Positions 1-9,318 of a stretch of DNA of 64,000 nt are shown here, piece by piece. Below the pieces are notes generated by a model. The model was not told where the DNA came from. It was given only the letters and a program-made list of their open reading frames with translations, and did not search any database. The first letter of the stretch is position 1. Every line of letters begins with the position of its first letter. The translations under genes were made by a program, and so were the position numbers. Origin of the DNA: an uncultured Bacillota bacterium (GTDB lineage Bacteria > Bacillota_I > Bacilli_A > RFN20 > CAG-826); contig CASEPN010000001.1 of NCBI GenBank assembly GCA_949289845.1, positions 54,887-118,886 of the forward strand, read 5' to 3'.

Positions 1-1
1 C

Positions 2-1741
2 TCCCTGGACTGGGGGATGGTCCTTTTCGTGCTGATGATGTCCTTCCTCGCCCTCGCCCTATTCGCTTCGATCGGGTGGTCCATCCACGCCCTTGTCCGG
101 AGGAAGGAGACGGAGCGGGGCATCCGCCTCGCGCGCTCGGCGGTCACCATCATCCGCTACGACTATCGGGCGGAGAAGGCGGTGACGATGGTGCTCACCA
201 ACCCCTCCTCCCTCCAGGAAGGGCCCCTCACCTCCGCTTACGTCGGCCTTCCCCTGCCCCAGCAGATGTCCTTCAAGAAGTGGCTGGGCGCCATCCGGGA
301 CGGGAAGGAAGTAAACCCCTATCTCCAGAGCGCCTCCTACTTCGAGGGGGAGTCCAGGGCCGTCCCTTGCTTCTTCCGTCTCGTGAAGCACGATCCCGAG
401 GCCGGGATCATCCACTGCGAGAAGGTTTATATCCACGAGAAAGGCCGCTCCGACTCCAAGAAGCGCCGGCTTTCTTCGAGGGACGAGCTCGCGGAGGCGA
501 TCAAGAACAACGGCTACGAGAGGGGCGCCCTCTTCCTTTTTCGCCTGAACTCCAGGAGGAACGAGCGCGATAGCGCCGGGCGCTTCGTCAACTCCATCTC
601 GCCCGGTGTGGGGACGCGCTTCTGCGACCTCCTATATCCCTACGCCCGCGGGAACCAGCTCCTCGTCCAGAGCGACTACGGGGAGGTAGGAATCGCCCAC
701 TTCGACATCTTCGACAAGGACCAGGCGCTGGACTTCGCCCTCCACGCGATCGAGGGGGTCACCAAGGCGATGCCGAGGAGGCGCGGCTCGAGCGAGACCT
801 CCTACTCCGTGACCTGCGGGGTCGTCCTCTTCTCCGACCTCCTCGGCGAGGGAAGCGGGGTCCTTCCCGTAGGCCGCCATCTCGCCGAGCTCGCCTACGA
901 GGAGCATTCCCCGGTCCTCTTCTACGACAGGAGCCGCGAGATCTTTGAGGAAGGGGAGAGCGGATCGAGGAAGGGGGACGTCGAGCGCATCATCAGCGAG
1001 CGGCGAATCCAGATCCTCTTCCGGCCCATCTATAACGTCCTCGAGGAACGTCTGCTTGGTTACTTGTCAGCGAGCCACCCCGAGGGGACGGCCTACCAGG
1101 GGATGGAGGAGCTCAAGTCCTATGCGGCGAGGGTCCGGGCAGGGAAGACGCTCTTCTCCTACGTAGCGAAGGAAACCTTCTCTACCTTCGAAAACCAGCG
1201 GGCCTACCTCTACCAGCGCCTGTTCTTCCCCGTAATGGCGGTAGAGATCGACCCCGCGATCGCCTACTTCAAGCGCCACAAGAACGCACGGAAGCTCGGG
1301 ATCGTCCTTCTTTTCCGGGAAGGGGACGTCTCCGCCGAATGCCTAAAGGGCGACCCGGAGACGATCCGCGAGGGCTTCCGGGTCCTTCGCGGGCTAGGCT
1401 GCCAGATCGCCCTCCTCGCGGAGGGTCAGTCCCTTCTCCTCGATGACTCCTTCCATTCCCTCGCCGACTACTTCTTCGCCGACTTCTCGATCAGCGACGG
1501 GGGAGCCCAGCGGGTGGACACGAAGATCCGGAGCCGCCTCCACGGGCTGGTGGAGAAGCTGCTTCGCTACAAGAAGCCGATCGTCGCCTCCGGCATCGGG
1601 AGCTGGAGCGCGATGGAACTTCTTGTCCGAAGCGGGATAGACTATGTCTCCGGCGAGCCGATCGGGCCCTGGGGGACGATGGTGAAGCCCTTGCAAGACA
1701 AGACGAAGAAGCGGCTGAAGTCGCTTAGGGAGGATGATTGA
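2..1741 (+). CDS. Degenerate GGDEF/EAL-type membrane protein (5' partial)
   Basis: The reading frame is open to the left edge, and the first ATG in the window (17) has no visible ribosome site, so the gene probably begins outside. From that ATG, a hydrophobic segment covers about residues 1-22. A GGDEF-like region follows at about 220-315, ending in a segment that resembles the last helix of GGDEF domains. An EAL-like domain lies at about 328-565 (ILFRPIYN...GYLSASHP, LGCQIALLAEGQS, IVASGIGSWSAMELL). The catalytic signatures are lost: the EAL triplet reads YLS, the DDFGTG loop reads LAEGQS, and the Glu of EGVE is replaced. By family knowledge, intact versions make or break cyclic-di-GMP; I infer that this copy is a receptor or scaffold rather than an enzyme. 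Its stop overlaps the proS start, so the two are probably co-transcribed. Confidence 0.6.
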   Translation, partial: SLDWGMVLFVLMMSFLALALFASIGWSIHALVRRKETERGIRLARSAVTIIRYDYRAEKAVTMVLTNPSSLQEGPLTSAYVGLPLPQQMSFKKWLGAIRDGKEVNPYLQSASYFEGESRAVPCFFRLVKHDPEAGIIHCEKVYIHEKGRSDSKKRRLSSRDELAEAIKNNGYERGALFLFRLNSRRNERDSAGRFVNSISPGVGTRFCDLLYPYARGNQLLVQSDYGEVGIAHFDIFDKDQALDFALHAIEGVTKAMPRRRGSSETSYSVTCGVVLFSDLLGEGSGVLPVGRHLAELAYEEHSPVLFYDRSREIFEEGESGSRKGDVERIISERRIQILFRPIYNVLEERLLGYLSASHPEGTAYQGMEELKSYAARVRAGKTLFSYVAKETFSTFENQRAYLYQRLFFPVMAVEIDPAIAYFKRHKNARKLGIVLLFREGDVSAECLKGDPETIREGFRVLRGLGCQIALLAEGQSLLLDDSFHSLADYFFADFSISDGGAQRVDTKIRSRLHGLVEKLLRYKKPIVASGIGSWSAMELLVRSGIDYVSGEPIGPWGTMVKPLQDKTKKRLKSLREDD

Positions 1742-3177
1742 TGAGCGCGATGAAGAACGATGCCATCACCGGGCGGGACGTCGATTTCGCCCAGTGGTAC
1801 ACGGACGTCTGCCGGAAGGCGGAGCTGATGGATTACGGCTCGGTGAAGGGGTTCATCGACTACCTTCCCTACGGCTATGCGATCTGGGAGGAGATCCAGT
1901 CCTACCTGAACCGTCGCTTCAAGGCGATCGGGACGGAGAACGTATATCTGCCCACCCTCATCCCGAGCTCCCTCTTCAACAAGGAGAAAGAGCACGTGGA
2001 AGGCTTCGCCCCGGAGACGCTCGTCTGCACGATCGGAGGAGGCAAGGAACTTGAGGACCCCCTCATCGTCCGCCCCACCTCCGAGGTCCTCTTCAGCGAC
2101 ATGTACCGCCGGATCGTCGGTTCCTACCGCGACCTTCCCAAGATCTACAACCAGTGGTGTTCCGTCGTCCGCTGGGAGAAGACTACGCGTCCCTTCCTGA
2201 GGGGCGCCGAGTTCCTCTGGCAGGAAGGTCACTGCCTCTTCGAGACCGGGGAGGAGGCGAAGAAGAACGTCCAGGACGTGCTTGACATCTACTACGAGCT
2301 TGGCCGCGACGCCCTCGCGATCCCCTTCCTCAAGGGCAGGAAGACGGAAAGGGAGAAGTTCGCCGGGGCGGAGGCCACCTACACCGTCGAGGCACTCATG
2401 CACGATGGGAAGGCCCTCCAGTGCGGGACGAGCCATTACTTTGGGACTGGGTTCTCCGAGGCCTATGGCATCTCCTTCCAGGGAAGGACGAATCGCCTCG
2501 AGGCTCCGCACTACACCACCTGGGGCGTCTCCACCCGCCTCATCGGCGCGATCATCATGGTCCACGGGGACGACAACGGCCTCGTGCTTCCTCCCTATGT
2601 CGCGCCCATCCAGGTCGCCATCATCCCCATCCGCCAGAAGACCCCGGGCGTACTCGAGGCCGCGAGGGAGCTGAGGGACGACCTTCTTGCCGAAGGCATC
2701 CGCGTGAAGCTCGACGAGGACGACTCCAAGACTCCGGGATGGAAGTTCAGCGAGTACGAGATGAAGGGCGTCCCCGTCCGCATCGAGATGGGGCCGCGCG
2801 ACCTCGAGAAGGGGGAGTGCACCATCGCCCGCAGGGTGGACGGCGAGAAGAAGACGATGCCGATTACGGATGCAACCTTGCAAATCAAGAGTATTCTTTC
2901 GGAAATCCACGAGAAGATGCTCTCCCTTGCCCTCGAGTCCCGCCTCAGCAGGACGACCGAGGCGAGGAACATCGAGGAGCTGGACGCGGCCCTTTCCAAG
3001 GGAGGCTTCTGCAAGATGGGCTTCTGCGGCAGGGAGGAGTGCGAGCTTCGCATAAAGGAAATCACCAATGGCGGGACAGCCCGCTGCATCGCCGAGGAGG
3101 TCCCTCCCGAAGGGACGCTCTGCCCCGTCTGCGGGGAGCCTGCGAGGATCGTCTGCTACTTCGCCAAGGCGTATTGA
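1741..3177 (+). CDS. proS: Prolyl-tRNA synthetase, short archaeal/eukaryote-like type
   Basis: Charges tRNA-Pro with proline in the cytoplasm. The 478 residues carry the class II aminoacyl-tRNA synthetase core: the PTSE segment near residue 111, motif 2 around 142 (VRWEKTTRPFLRGAEF), and motif 3 around 274 (HGDDNGLVLPP). There is no inserted editing domain between motifs 2 and 3. The C-terminal region has a Cys-rich zinc-binding segment (CKMGFCGREEC and CPVCGEP) and ends in a Tyr, as is typical for this short form. The ATG at 1741 overlaps the upstream stop (TGATG) and follows an AGGGAGG site by 7 bases; a TTG one codon earlier is less likely. A strong terminator follows the gene. Confidence 0.97.
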   Translation: MSAMKNDAITGRDVDFAQWYTDVCRKAELMDYGSVKGFIDYLPYGYAIWEEIQSYLNRRFKAIGTENVYLPTLIPSSLFNKEKEHVEGFAPETLVCTIGGGKELEDPLIVRPTSEVLFSDMYRRIVGSYRDLPKIYNQWCSVVRWEKTTRPFLRGAEFLWQEGHCLFETGEEAKKNVQDVLDIYYELGRDALAIPFLKGRKTEREKFAGAEATYTVEALMHDGKALQCGTSHYFGTGFSEAYGISFQGRTNRLEAPHYTTWGVSTRLIGAIIMVHGDDNGLVLPPYVAPIQVAIIPIRQKTPGVLEAARELRDDLLAEGIRVKLDEDDSKTPGWKFSEYEMKGVPVRIEMGPRDLEKGECTIARRVDGEKKTMPITDATLQIKSILSEIHEKMLSLALESRLSRTTEARNIEELDAALSKGGFCKMGFCGREECELRIKEITNGGTARCIAEEVPPEGTLCPVCGEPARIVCYFAKAY

Positions 3178-3255
3178 TTCGCTCGCGGCGGGTAACCGCT
3201 TTCATGGGGAAAGTCCCCCTTGACCCGCAATTTCGCCCTTACTACTATTTGCACG

Positions 3256-3302
3256 CCGCCGGTTTCCCTCTGGCCCCTTGAAAGGGAAATTGGCGGTTTT
3301 TT
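3256..3302 (+). terminator. Rho-independent terminator after proS
   Basis: A 14-bp stem pairs 3256-3269 (CCGCCGGTTTCCCT) with 3283-3296 (AGGGAAATTGGCGG). Two of the pairs are G-U, the loop is 13 bases, and six T follow. The structure isolates the defence-type block from the proS transcript. Confidence 0.9.
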
Positions 3303-3356
3303 CGTACCTTCGGGCGAACTTCTTCCCTGAGGGAAGATGGAGGAAGCCTTCTGCGT

Positions 3357-3362
3357 TAGAAT
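3357..3362 (+). promoter_or_regulatory. Putative -10 element (TAGAAT) for the DUF4011 helicase gene
   Basis: TAGAAT lies 25 bases before the ATG at 3388, with GGAGG at 3374-3378 between them. It falls downstream of the earlier in-frame ATG at 3337, which argues for the later start. No convincing -35 is visible. Confidence 0.5.
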
Positions 3363-3387
3363 TTCCCCCAAACGGAGGCTTGGGGAC

Positions 3388-6300
3388 ATGGAACAGGAAC
3401 TTCTTCGGTTCGAGATCGACTGCGGCCCGGACGTCAGCTATCTCTACTATCAGTCGGAATCCTTCGAGAAGAAGATCAACCCAGGACACCAGAACAGCTT
3501 CAGCTTCCTTCGCTCCGTGACGATCCGGAACAACGGGGACGTCGATCTCGAGGACGTCGTGCTTTCCATCTCCTTCAGCGGCCTCGAGGAGCCCCTTATG
3601 TCCATCGAGGACACCAAGATCCAGGCGGTGCCCGCGCATTCCTCGCTCCTCATCGACTGCTTCGGCATCCGGATGGACGCCCCCGCCCTCTACAAGATCC
3701 GGGAGTCGGTCCCGGGGCAATTGACCTTCCGCCTCCTCTCCAAGGGGGAGGTCGTCCTGACCGAGGTCCGGGACCTTGCCGTCCTGCCTCTCACCAAGTG
3801 CTTCCGTCCCGGTTACGTGGACGAGATCCTCGCCAGCTACGTAACCCCGAACGACCCACTGGTCATCGAGCTTACCAAGCGGGCCTCCCAGATTCTCGCG
3901 GAACGGGGGGAGCTCTCGGGCCTTTCCGCATACCAGAGGAGGGATGCGAACTACGTCCTCCAGCAGCTTGACGCCCTGTACCTGGCCGCCCAGGGGCTCG
4001 GGATCGACTACCTCGTCAACTCTTTCTCCGGGGAACGCCTCTGGCGTCTCCGCACCCCGCGCCAGGTCATCATGGACAAGGTCGGCTGCTGCATCGACCT
4101 CTCTTTCCTCTACGCGAGCCTTTGCGAGGCCGCGGGGCTGAACGCCCTCCTCGTGAACGTCGACACCCACATGCTCGTCGGCGTCTGGCTTGAGGACGGG
4201 GTGTTCGGCGAGGCAAAGGAAGAGCGCGGCCAGTGGCTCAGGACCGAGGGGGAGAAGGGGTTCAACCGCCTCGTCTTCGTGAACGCGGTCTGCCTCACCA
4301 ACGGGCGTCACAGCAACTTCTCGGACGCCGTCGACAGCGGACTCCGCTGCATGAGGGAGTACAAGGTCTTCCACTACGCCCTCGACATCCATGGCTGCCG
4401 CATGGGGAGGGTCCTGCCCCTTCCCTCGCCCGACAAGGAAACCGGCGAGGTCGACTTCCAGGCCCTTGCCACGGACGACCTCGAGTACTTCCTCCCCCAT
4501 GTCGACCCCTCCGAGAGGCGCTTCATCGAGGGGAAGGAGCGTCGCCCCGAGAACCGCTTCGACCACTGGGAGAAGAAGCTCCTGGACCTGGACCTCGGGA
4601 ACCGGCTGATCAACCTCCCTTTCAACAAGAGCACCGTGGAGTTCGTCGTCCCCGACGGGGAGAGGCTCCTTTCCTTCATGGCGGAGCAGGGGAGGGAGCG
4701 CCTCCTCATGGCCGCCTCCCCCAAGACGATGGGGCCTGGGGAGGGAAGGCTCACCCGCGAGCACGTCGAGCTCGCCGAGGATGGCTACCGGAGGGGCACC
4801 CTCTACTTCGACGATTCCCACGAGAAGGGGGACTCCCTCCTCAAGTCCCTGGCGAGGAAGGCGAACACGACGATTGCTGAGACGGGCTGCAATCCCCTCT
4901 TCCTCACCCTTGGGCTCATCCGCTGGTTCCCGAGCGAGGAAGCCGCCGCCCACTCCACCGGCGCCGTCTACTCGCCGATCTTCCTGCTCCCGGTCCGGAT
5001 GCCCCGCCAGAAGAGCGGACCCTTCTACTACTTCGACTACTCGATCGACGACATCCAGCTGAATACGACCGCCTTCGAGTACTTCCGCCAGGCCTTCGGA
5101 CTCGACTTCGGGGCCCTTTCCTCGACGAGGAAGATTGTGGATTCCGAAGGGAAGGTGGACTTCCGCGCGGTGGTGAGCACGATCCGCAAGATCATCCTCA
5201 ACATGAAGAACTGGGCGGTCGTCGAGAACCGCTCGGTCCTCGGTCTCTTCTCCTTCGCCCACTTCGTCATGTGGAGCGACATCCACACCCGCCGGAAGCA
5301 GCTGATGGAGCACCCGATCATCGGCTCCTTCGTGAACGGAGGAAGCCTCCTCTCCCGCCAGGGCGAGGAGATCGGGGAAGCGGAGCTCGACGAGAGGATC
5401 CGCCCGACGGAGATGGCGATCCCCCTGCCCGCGGACAGCTCCCAGATCAAGGCCATCCACGAGGCCGAGGAAGGGGAGAGCTTCATCCTCGACGGCCCTC
5501 CGGGGACCGGGAAGAGCCAGACCATCGCGAATCTCATCGTCGACCTCATCTACCACGGGAAGAAGGTCCTCTTCGTCGCGGAGAAGGAGGTCGCCCTCAA
5601 CGTCGTCAAGGACCGCCTCAAGGAGCTAGGCCTCGGGGACTTCTGCCTCGAGGTGGCCAACCCCAACACCCCCAAGTCCCAGATCCTTCAGCAGATCGGA
5701 AGGCTCCTCGAGCTCGGGCCCAAAGCCGCCGACGGGAGGAAGTTCCAGGAAGTCGCAGACGAGATCCTCGCCGAGAGAAACTCCCTGAACGAGACCCTCC
5801 GCACGATCCATGAGAGAAGGGACTTCTTCCTATCGATCTACGAGGCGATCATCCTCAACCTCTCCCACAAGGACGGCGCGGAAGGAAAACGAATCGAGAT
5901 TCCCGAGGACTACGCTCGTTCCCTGACCGAAGAGACCCACAAGGAGGCGCTCCGCCGCCTGATGGAGGTCGTGACCTACGACCATGAGGTGGGCGGCTAC
6001 CGCCGCTCGCCCTTCCGGCCCTATCTCCGGAAGGACTACTCCCTGGGCGCCCGCGAGGCCTTGAAGGACCGCCTGCCCGAGCTGGAGAAGCTCCTCAGGG
6101 ATGCCGCCCTTGCCATGGAGAACGTCTGCCGCGCCCACCCCTTCCTTGCGAACCTAAGGGCGAACGCGGAGCTCATCGTCAGCCTCTTCAAGGAGTTCCG
6201 TTCAGGGGCCGATTACTGCGCGGAATTCGTCGGGAACAAGGTTATCCTTGCAAATCGTGCCGCAATCACCAGGAAATTGGATGAGAAGAAGGCGTATCTC

Positions 6301-9261
6301 ACCGCGATGGAGGCAATCCTTGCCAAATGGAAGGAGGAGGCGCTCTCCCTTTCCGGCGGGGATCTGAAGGGGGACTACCTCATCGCCCAGAACCTCCCGC
6401 TCTTCCAGCGGATGGGGGCGATGCGAAGGCTCCGGAAGAAGCTTGCCCCCTACGCCAAGGGAAAGGAATCCCTCACCGACCGCGGTATCTCCGAGCTTTC
6501 CGACCAGCTCGTCGCCTACAGGAGGGCCAAGGAGTACTACGAGAGCACGTCCGAAGGAGGGGGCGAGGCCCTCTTCTTCCTCGCCAAGAGCTTCCCGGAC
6601 ATGAAGAAGGCCGCGGACGCCGAGCGCGTGCTCACGAAGCTCGCCCGCACCTTCGCCCTTTCCGACCTCATGGCGAGCCTCGTCCCGGCCAAGGACCATG
6701 ACGAGGAGGAGATCGCCCGCTTCTTCCGCCAGTTCGGCGAGAAGCCGGAGCTCGCGTTCGACCAGACGGTGGAGAGGCTCTCCGCCGCCCTGTCCGCTCT
6801 TTCCGAGTATGGGGCGACCCTCCTCAAGGAGAACGCCTTCGATTACGAGCGCTACCCGGACGCGGAGGGCTTCTTCCTCGAGGCGGCCGAGCGCACCCAC
6901 CTTTGCTACGCGACGATCGGGAGCCTTTCCTCCTGGTGCCGTCTCCTCCGGAACATCGAGGATGCCAGGGAACTCGTTCCCTCGGAGCTCCTCGATTTAT
7001 ATGAGGAAGGGAAGATCGGGCCGGAGGCGCTCCTCCACGTCTACGAGGCGAGCCTCGGCTACAAGATCTACATCCTCGCTTCCGAAGGGACTGAGGTGGG
7101 CTCCCTCAACTCCCGCGACACCGAGCGCGCGATCGCCGAGTACGGGCGCCTCACCAAGGAGTTCGCTCGCCTCACCGTCCTTGAGACCTTCGCCCGCGTC
7201 AGCGCTTCTTTCCCTGACGTCAGCCAGCCCACCGCCCCCTCCACGAAGATCGCGAGCCTCCGCAAGATCTGCGCCTCCGAAGGAAGGAAGTTCACCCTCC
7301 GCCGGATCTTCGACGACTACGGCGACCTGATCCACACCTACTGCCCCTGCTTCCTGATGTCCCCGGTCGCCGTGGCCCAGTACCTGAACGCGGAGAAGCA
7401 TAGCTTTGACGTGGTCGTCTTCGACGAGGCCTCGCAGATCCCGACCTCGGAGGCGATCGGCGCCATCTCCCGCGCGAAGAGCGCTATCATCGCCGGCGAC
7501 CAGCAGCAGATGCCTCCGAGCAACTACTTCCAGACCCCCGTCACCATGGCGCTGGACGAGGAGGACGCTCCCTATACGCTCGACGAGGACCTCGAGTCCC
7601 TCCTCGACGACGCGATCGTCATCGGCTTCCCGCGCCACCGCCTCATCTGGCACTACCGGAGCCGCCACGAGTCCCTCATCGCCTTCAGCAACCGCCGCTT
7701 CTATAAGAACGACCTCCTGACCTTCCCCTCGCCAGGGGAGGAGGGGAGCTCCGTCAGCTTCCGCAAGGTGAACGGGCACTTCCTCCACGGGAGGAGGACG
7801 AACCGCGAGGAGGCCGAGGCAGTGGTCAAGGAGATCGTCCGCCGGCTCAAGGACCCCGTCCTCAGGAACCGCTCGATCGGGGTGGTCACCTTCAACGAGG
7901 CCCAGCAGAATCTCATCGAGGACCTCCTAGAGAGGGAGTTCGCGAGGAACTCGCTCCTCAATAGCACCCCGGGCGGGGAGACGATCTTCGTGAAGAACCT
8001 CGAGAACGTCCAGGGGGACGAAAGGGACTGCATCCTCTTCTCCGTCACCTACGGGCCTGACAAGGAGAGCGGTTCGATCTCCATCAACTTCGGCCCCCTC
8101 AGCAGGGCGAAGGGCGAGCGGAGGCTGAACGTCGCCGTGAGCCGCGCCCGCGAGGAGATGATTGTCTTCTCCTCCCTCCAGCCGGAGGACATCAGGGCCG
8201 AACGAGCGAAGAACGCCGGCGCCTCCTATCTCCGCGACTTCCTCCGCTTCGCCAAGGAAGGGGTGCCCTCCCTCCCGCACGTCCTCGGGGAAAGCCTCCG
8301 CGCGGAGCGTCCCTCCGTGGCGAGCTTCCTCGCCGAGGACCTCAGGAAGCTGGGCTTCGGGGCAGACGTGAACGTCGGGGCCTCAACCCTCAAGGTCGAC
8401 GTCGCCATCCGCGACCCTAGGAAGAGCGAGGGCTACATCCTCGGCGTGCTCCTTGATGGGGAGAGCTATCTCTACGCCCCGACCTGCCGCGACAGGAACC
8501 TCGTCCAGCCCGGGACCCTCCAGGGCCTCGGATGGAACCTCATGCGCCTTTGGTCGGTCGAGTACTTCGACCACCCCAAGGACGCCGTCGCCCTCATCGT
8601 CAGCAGGGTGAACGCGCTTCTCGAGGAGACTCCATCCCGGAGCGAGGAGGAGAAGAAGGAGACCTCGATCCTCGACGAGCTCCTCGACAAGAGGGGGGAG
8701 CGGAACCGGAACGCCGTCCATTACGTGAGGCTCCCCGCGGAGACCGCCCTTTACCAGGACACGGACGCGGAGCGGGAGCGCCTCAGCTCCTATTTCCGCC
8801 GCATAATCGTCGCGGAATATCCGATTTCCGTGGAAACCTTGAAGGAGCGCTTCCGCGAGAGGTACGGCCTCCGCTCAATGAGCGTGGCCCAGCGCGGCCT
8901 CTTCCAGCGGGCCCTGGAGAAAACGGAGTGCCACGTCGAGTTCTGCGGCTCGGACCTCCGCTTCCTCTATCCTTCGCGCGAGGAAAGCTTCTACTACCGC
9001 TTCTACCGCCTGCCCGACCCAGGGGAGTCCCGCGAAGTCACCAGCGTCAGCTACCACGAGCTCGGGAACGCCATGCGCGACATTCTCGAGGATCAGGGGA
9101 AGATGACCGCGAGCGACCTCTACAAGCAAGTGTCGCTCCTCTTCGGGAACAAGCTCCTGACGAGGAAGGCGAGCGAGCATCTCGAGCGGGCACTGAGGGG
9201 CAACGCGACGAGGCTCCGGATCGAGATTGGGAAGGACATGACGGTCTCCCTCAGGGACTGA
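3388..9261 (+). CDS. Giant DUF4011 - SF1 helicase - Vsr-like nuclease - DUF3320 protein with transglutaminase-like N-terminus
   Basis: This 1957-residue protein starts at the ATG at 3388, 9 bases after GGAGG. In order it shows: an N-terminal beta-rich part; a transglutaminase-like segment with GCCIDLSFLYASLCEAAGL (Cys 234/235) and His261 in VDTHMLVGVW; a DUF4011 segment from about 392 (HWEKKLLDLDLGNRLINL); and an SF1 helicase with Walker A GPPGTGKS at 703-710, Walker B VVVFDEASQIP near 1342-1352 and motif VI LNVAVSRAR near 1580-1588. A Vsr-like/MTES_1575 PD-(D/E)XK region spans about 1635-1730 (KVDVAIRDP, VLLDGESY, CRDRN, LGW, RLWS), and DUF3320 runs from about 1790 to the end. By family knowledge, DUF4011-helicase-Vsr proteins have been linked to phage defence (Hhe). 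The gene has its own promoter and terminator and sits directly upstream of the jetABC-like operon. The function is inferred. Confidence 0.88.
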   Translation: MEQELLRFEIDCGPDVSYLYYQSESFEKKINPGHQNSFSFLRSVTIRNNGDVDLEDVVLSISFSGLEEPLMSIEDTKIQAVPAHSSLLIDCFGIRMDAPALYKIRESVPGQLTFRLLSKGEVVLTEVRDLAVLPLTKCFRPGYVDEILASYVTPNDPLVIELTKRASQILAERGELSGLSAYQRRDANYVLQQLDALYLAAQGLGIDYLVNSFSGERLWRLRTPRQVIMDKVGCCIDLSFLYASLCEAAGLNALLVNVDTHMLVGVWLEDGVFGEAKEERGQWLRTEGEKGFNRLVFVNAVCLTNGRHSNFSDAVDSGLRCMREYKVFHYALDIHGCRMGRVLPLPSPDKETGEVDFQALATDDLEYFLPHVDPSERRFIEGKERRPENRFDHWEKKLLDLDLGNRLINLPFNKSTVEFVVPDGERLLSFMAEQGRERLLMAASPKTMGPGEGRLTREHVELAEDGYRRGTLYFDDSHEKGDSLLKSLARKANTTIAETGCNPLFLTLGLIRWFPSEEAAAHSTGAVYSPIFLLPVRMPRQKSGPFYYFDYSIDDIQLNTTAFEYFRQAFGLDFGALSSTRKIVDSEGKVDFRAVVSTIRKIILNMKNWAVVENRSVLGLFSFAHFVMWSDIHTRRKQLMEHPIIGSFVNGGSLLSRQGEEIGEAELDERIRPTEMAIPLPADSSQIKAIHEAEEGESFILDGPPGTGKSQTIANLIVDLIYHGKKVLFVAEKEVALNVVKDRLKELGLGDFCLEVANPNTPKSQILQQIGRLLELGPKAADGRKFQEVADEILAERNSLNETLRTIHERRDFFLSIYEAIILNLSHKDGAEGKRIEIPEDYARSLTEETHKEALRRLMEVVTYDHEVGGYRRSPFRPYLRKDYSLGAREALKDRLPELEKLLRDAALAMENVCRAHPFLANLRANAELIVSLFKEFRSGADYCAEFVGNKVILANRAAITRKLDEKKAYLTAMEAILAKWKEEALSLSGGDLKGDYLIAQNLPLFQRMGAMRRLRKKLAPYAKGKESLTDRGISELSDQLVAYRRAKEYYESTSEGGGEALFFLAKSFPDMKKAADAERVLTKLARTFALSDLMASLVPAKDHDEEEIARFFRQFGEKPELAFDQTVERLSAALSALSEYGATLLKENAFDYERYPDAEGFFLEAAERTHLCYATIGSLSSWCRLLRNIEDARELVPSELLDLYEEGKIGPEALLHVYEASLGYKIYILASEGTEVGSLNSRDTERAIAEYGRLTKEFARLTVLETFARVSASFPDVSQPTAPSTKIASLRKICASEGRKFTLRRIFDDYGDLIHTYCPCFLMSPVAVAQYLNAEKHSFDVVVFDEASQIPTSEAIGAISRAKSAIIAGDQQQMPPSNYFQTPVTMALDEEDAPYTLDEDLESLLDDAIVIGFPRHRLIWHYRSRHESLIAFSNRRFYKNDLLTFPSPGEEGSSVSFRKVNGHFLHGRRTNREEAEAVVKEIVRRLKDPVLRNRSIGVVTFNEAQQNLIEDLLEREFARNSLLNSTPGGETIFVKNLENVQGDERDCILFSVTYGPDKESGSISINFGPLSRAKGERRLNVAVSRAREEMIVFSSLQPEDIRAERAKNAGASYLRDFLRFAKEGVPSLPHVLGESLRAERPSVASFLAEDLRKLGFGADVNVGASTLKVDVAIRDPRKSEGYILGVLLDGESYLYAPTCRDRNLVQPGTLQGLGWNLMRLWSVEYFDHPKDAVALIVSRVNALLEETPSRSEEEKKETSILDELLDKRGERNRNAVHYVRLPAETALYQDTDAERERLSSYFRRIIVAEYPISVETLKERFRERYGLRSMSVAQRGLFQRALEKTECHVEFCGSDLRFLYPSREESFYYRFYRLPDPGESREVTSVSYHELGNAMRDILEDQGKMTASDLYKQVSLLFGNKLLTRKASEHLERALRGNATRLRIEIGKDMTVSLRD

Positions 9262-9278
9262 GAAAATTCCTGACACTC

Positions 9279-9300
9279 AAGGGGGCAACGCCCCCTTTCT
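9279..9300 (+). terminator. Hairpin terminator between the helicase gene and the jetABC-like operon
   Basis: AAGGGGGC (9279-9286) pairs with GCCCCCTT (9290-9297) around the loop AAC, followed by a short T-rich run. It separates the upstream gene from the next promoter, though it may not stop every transcript because the T tract is interrupted. Confidence 0.7.
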
Positions 9301-9305
9301 TGCTT

Positions 9306-9311
9306 TATAAT
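9306..9311 (+). promoter_or_regulatory. TATAAT -10 element, leaderless promoter of jetA-like gene
   Basis: A perfect TATAAT ends 7 bases before the ATG at 9319 (spacer TCCAGCA). Transcription would start at or next to the start codon, and there is no Shine-Dalgarno site. No clear -35 is visible. Confidence 0.7.
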
Positions 9312-9318
9312 TCCAGCA

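Noticed and set aside
1700..1745. T-box or other riboswitch before proS
   Set aside because: proS begins inside the stop codon of the preceding gene with its own ribosome site, leaving no leader.
3202..5556. 784-codon minus-strand frame opposite the helicase gene, and similar long antisense frames (1642-2910, 9799-11400, 12329-13573, 60789-62240)
   Set aside because: They mirror real genes in a GC-rich genome where antisense frames rarely meet stops. They lack ribosome sites, and their products are repetitive in Glu/Val/Leu with no domain signature.
8395..8600. Loss of the nuclease active site in the Vsr-like domain of the giant helicase (LLDG instead of ECDG)
   Set aside because: I recall LLDG in other DUF4011-helicase proteins, so the change may be normal for this subfamily; it is not safe to call it dead.
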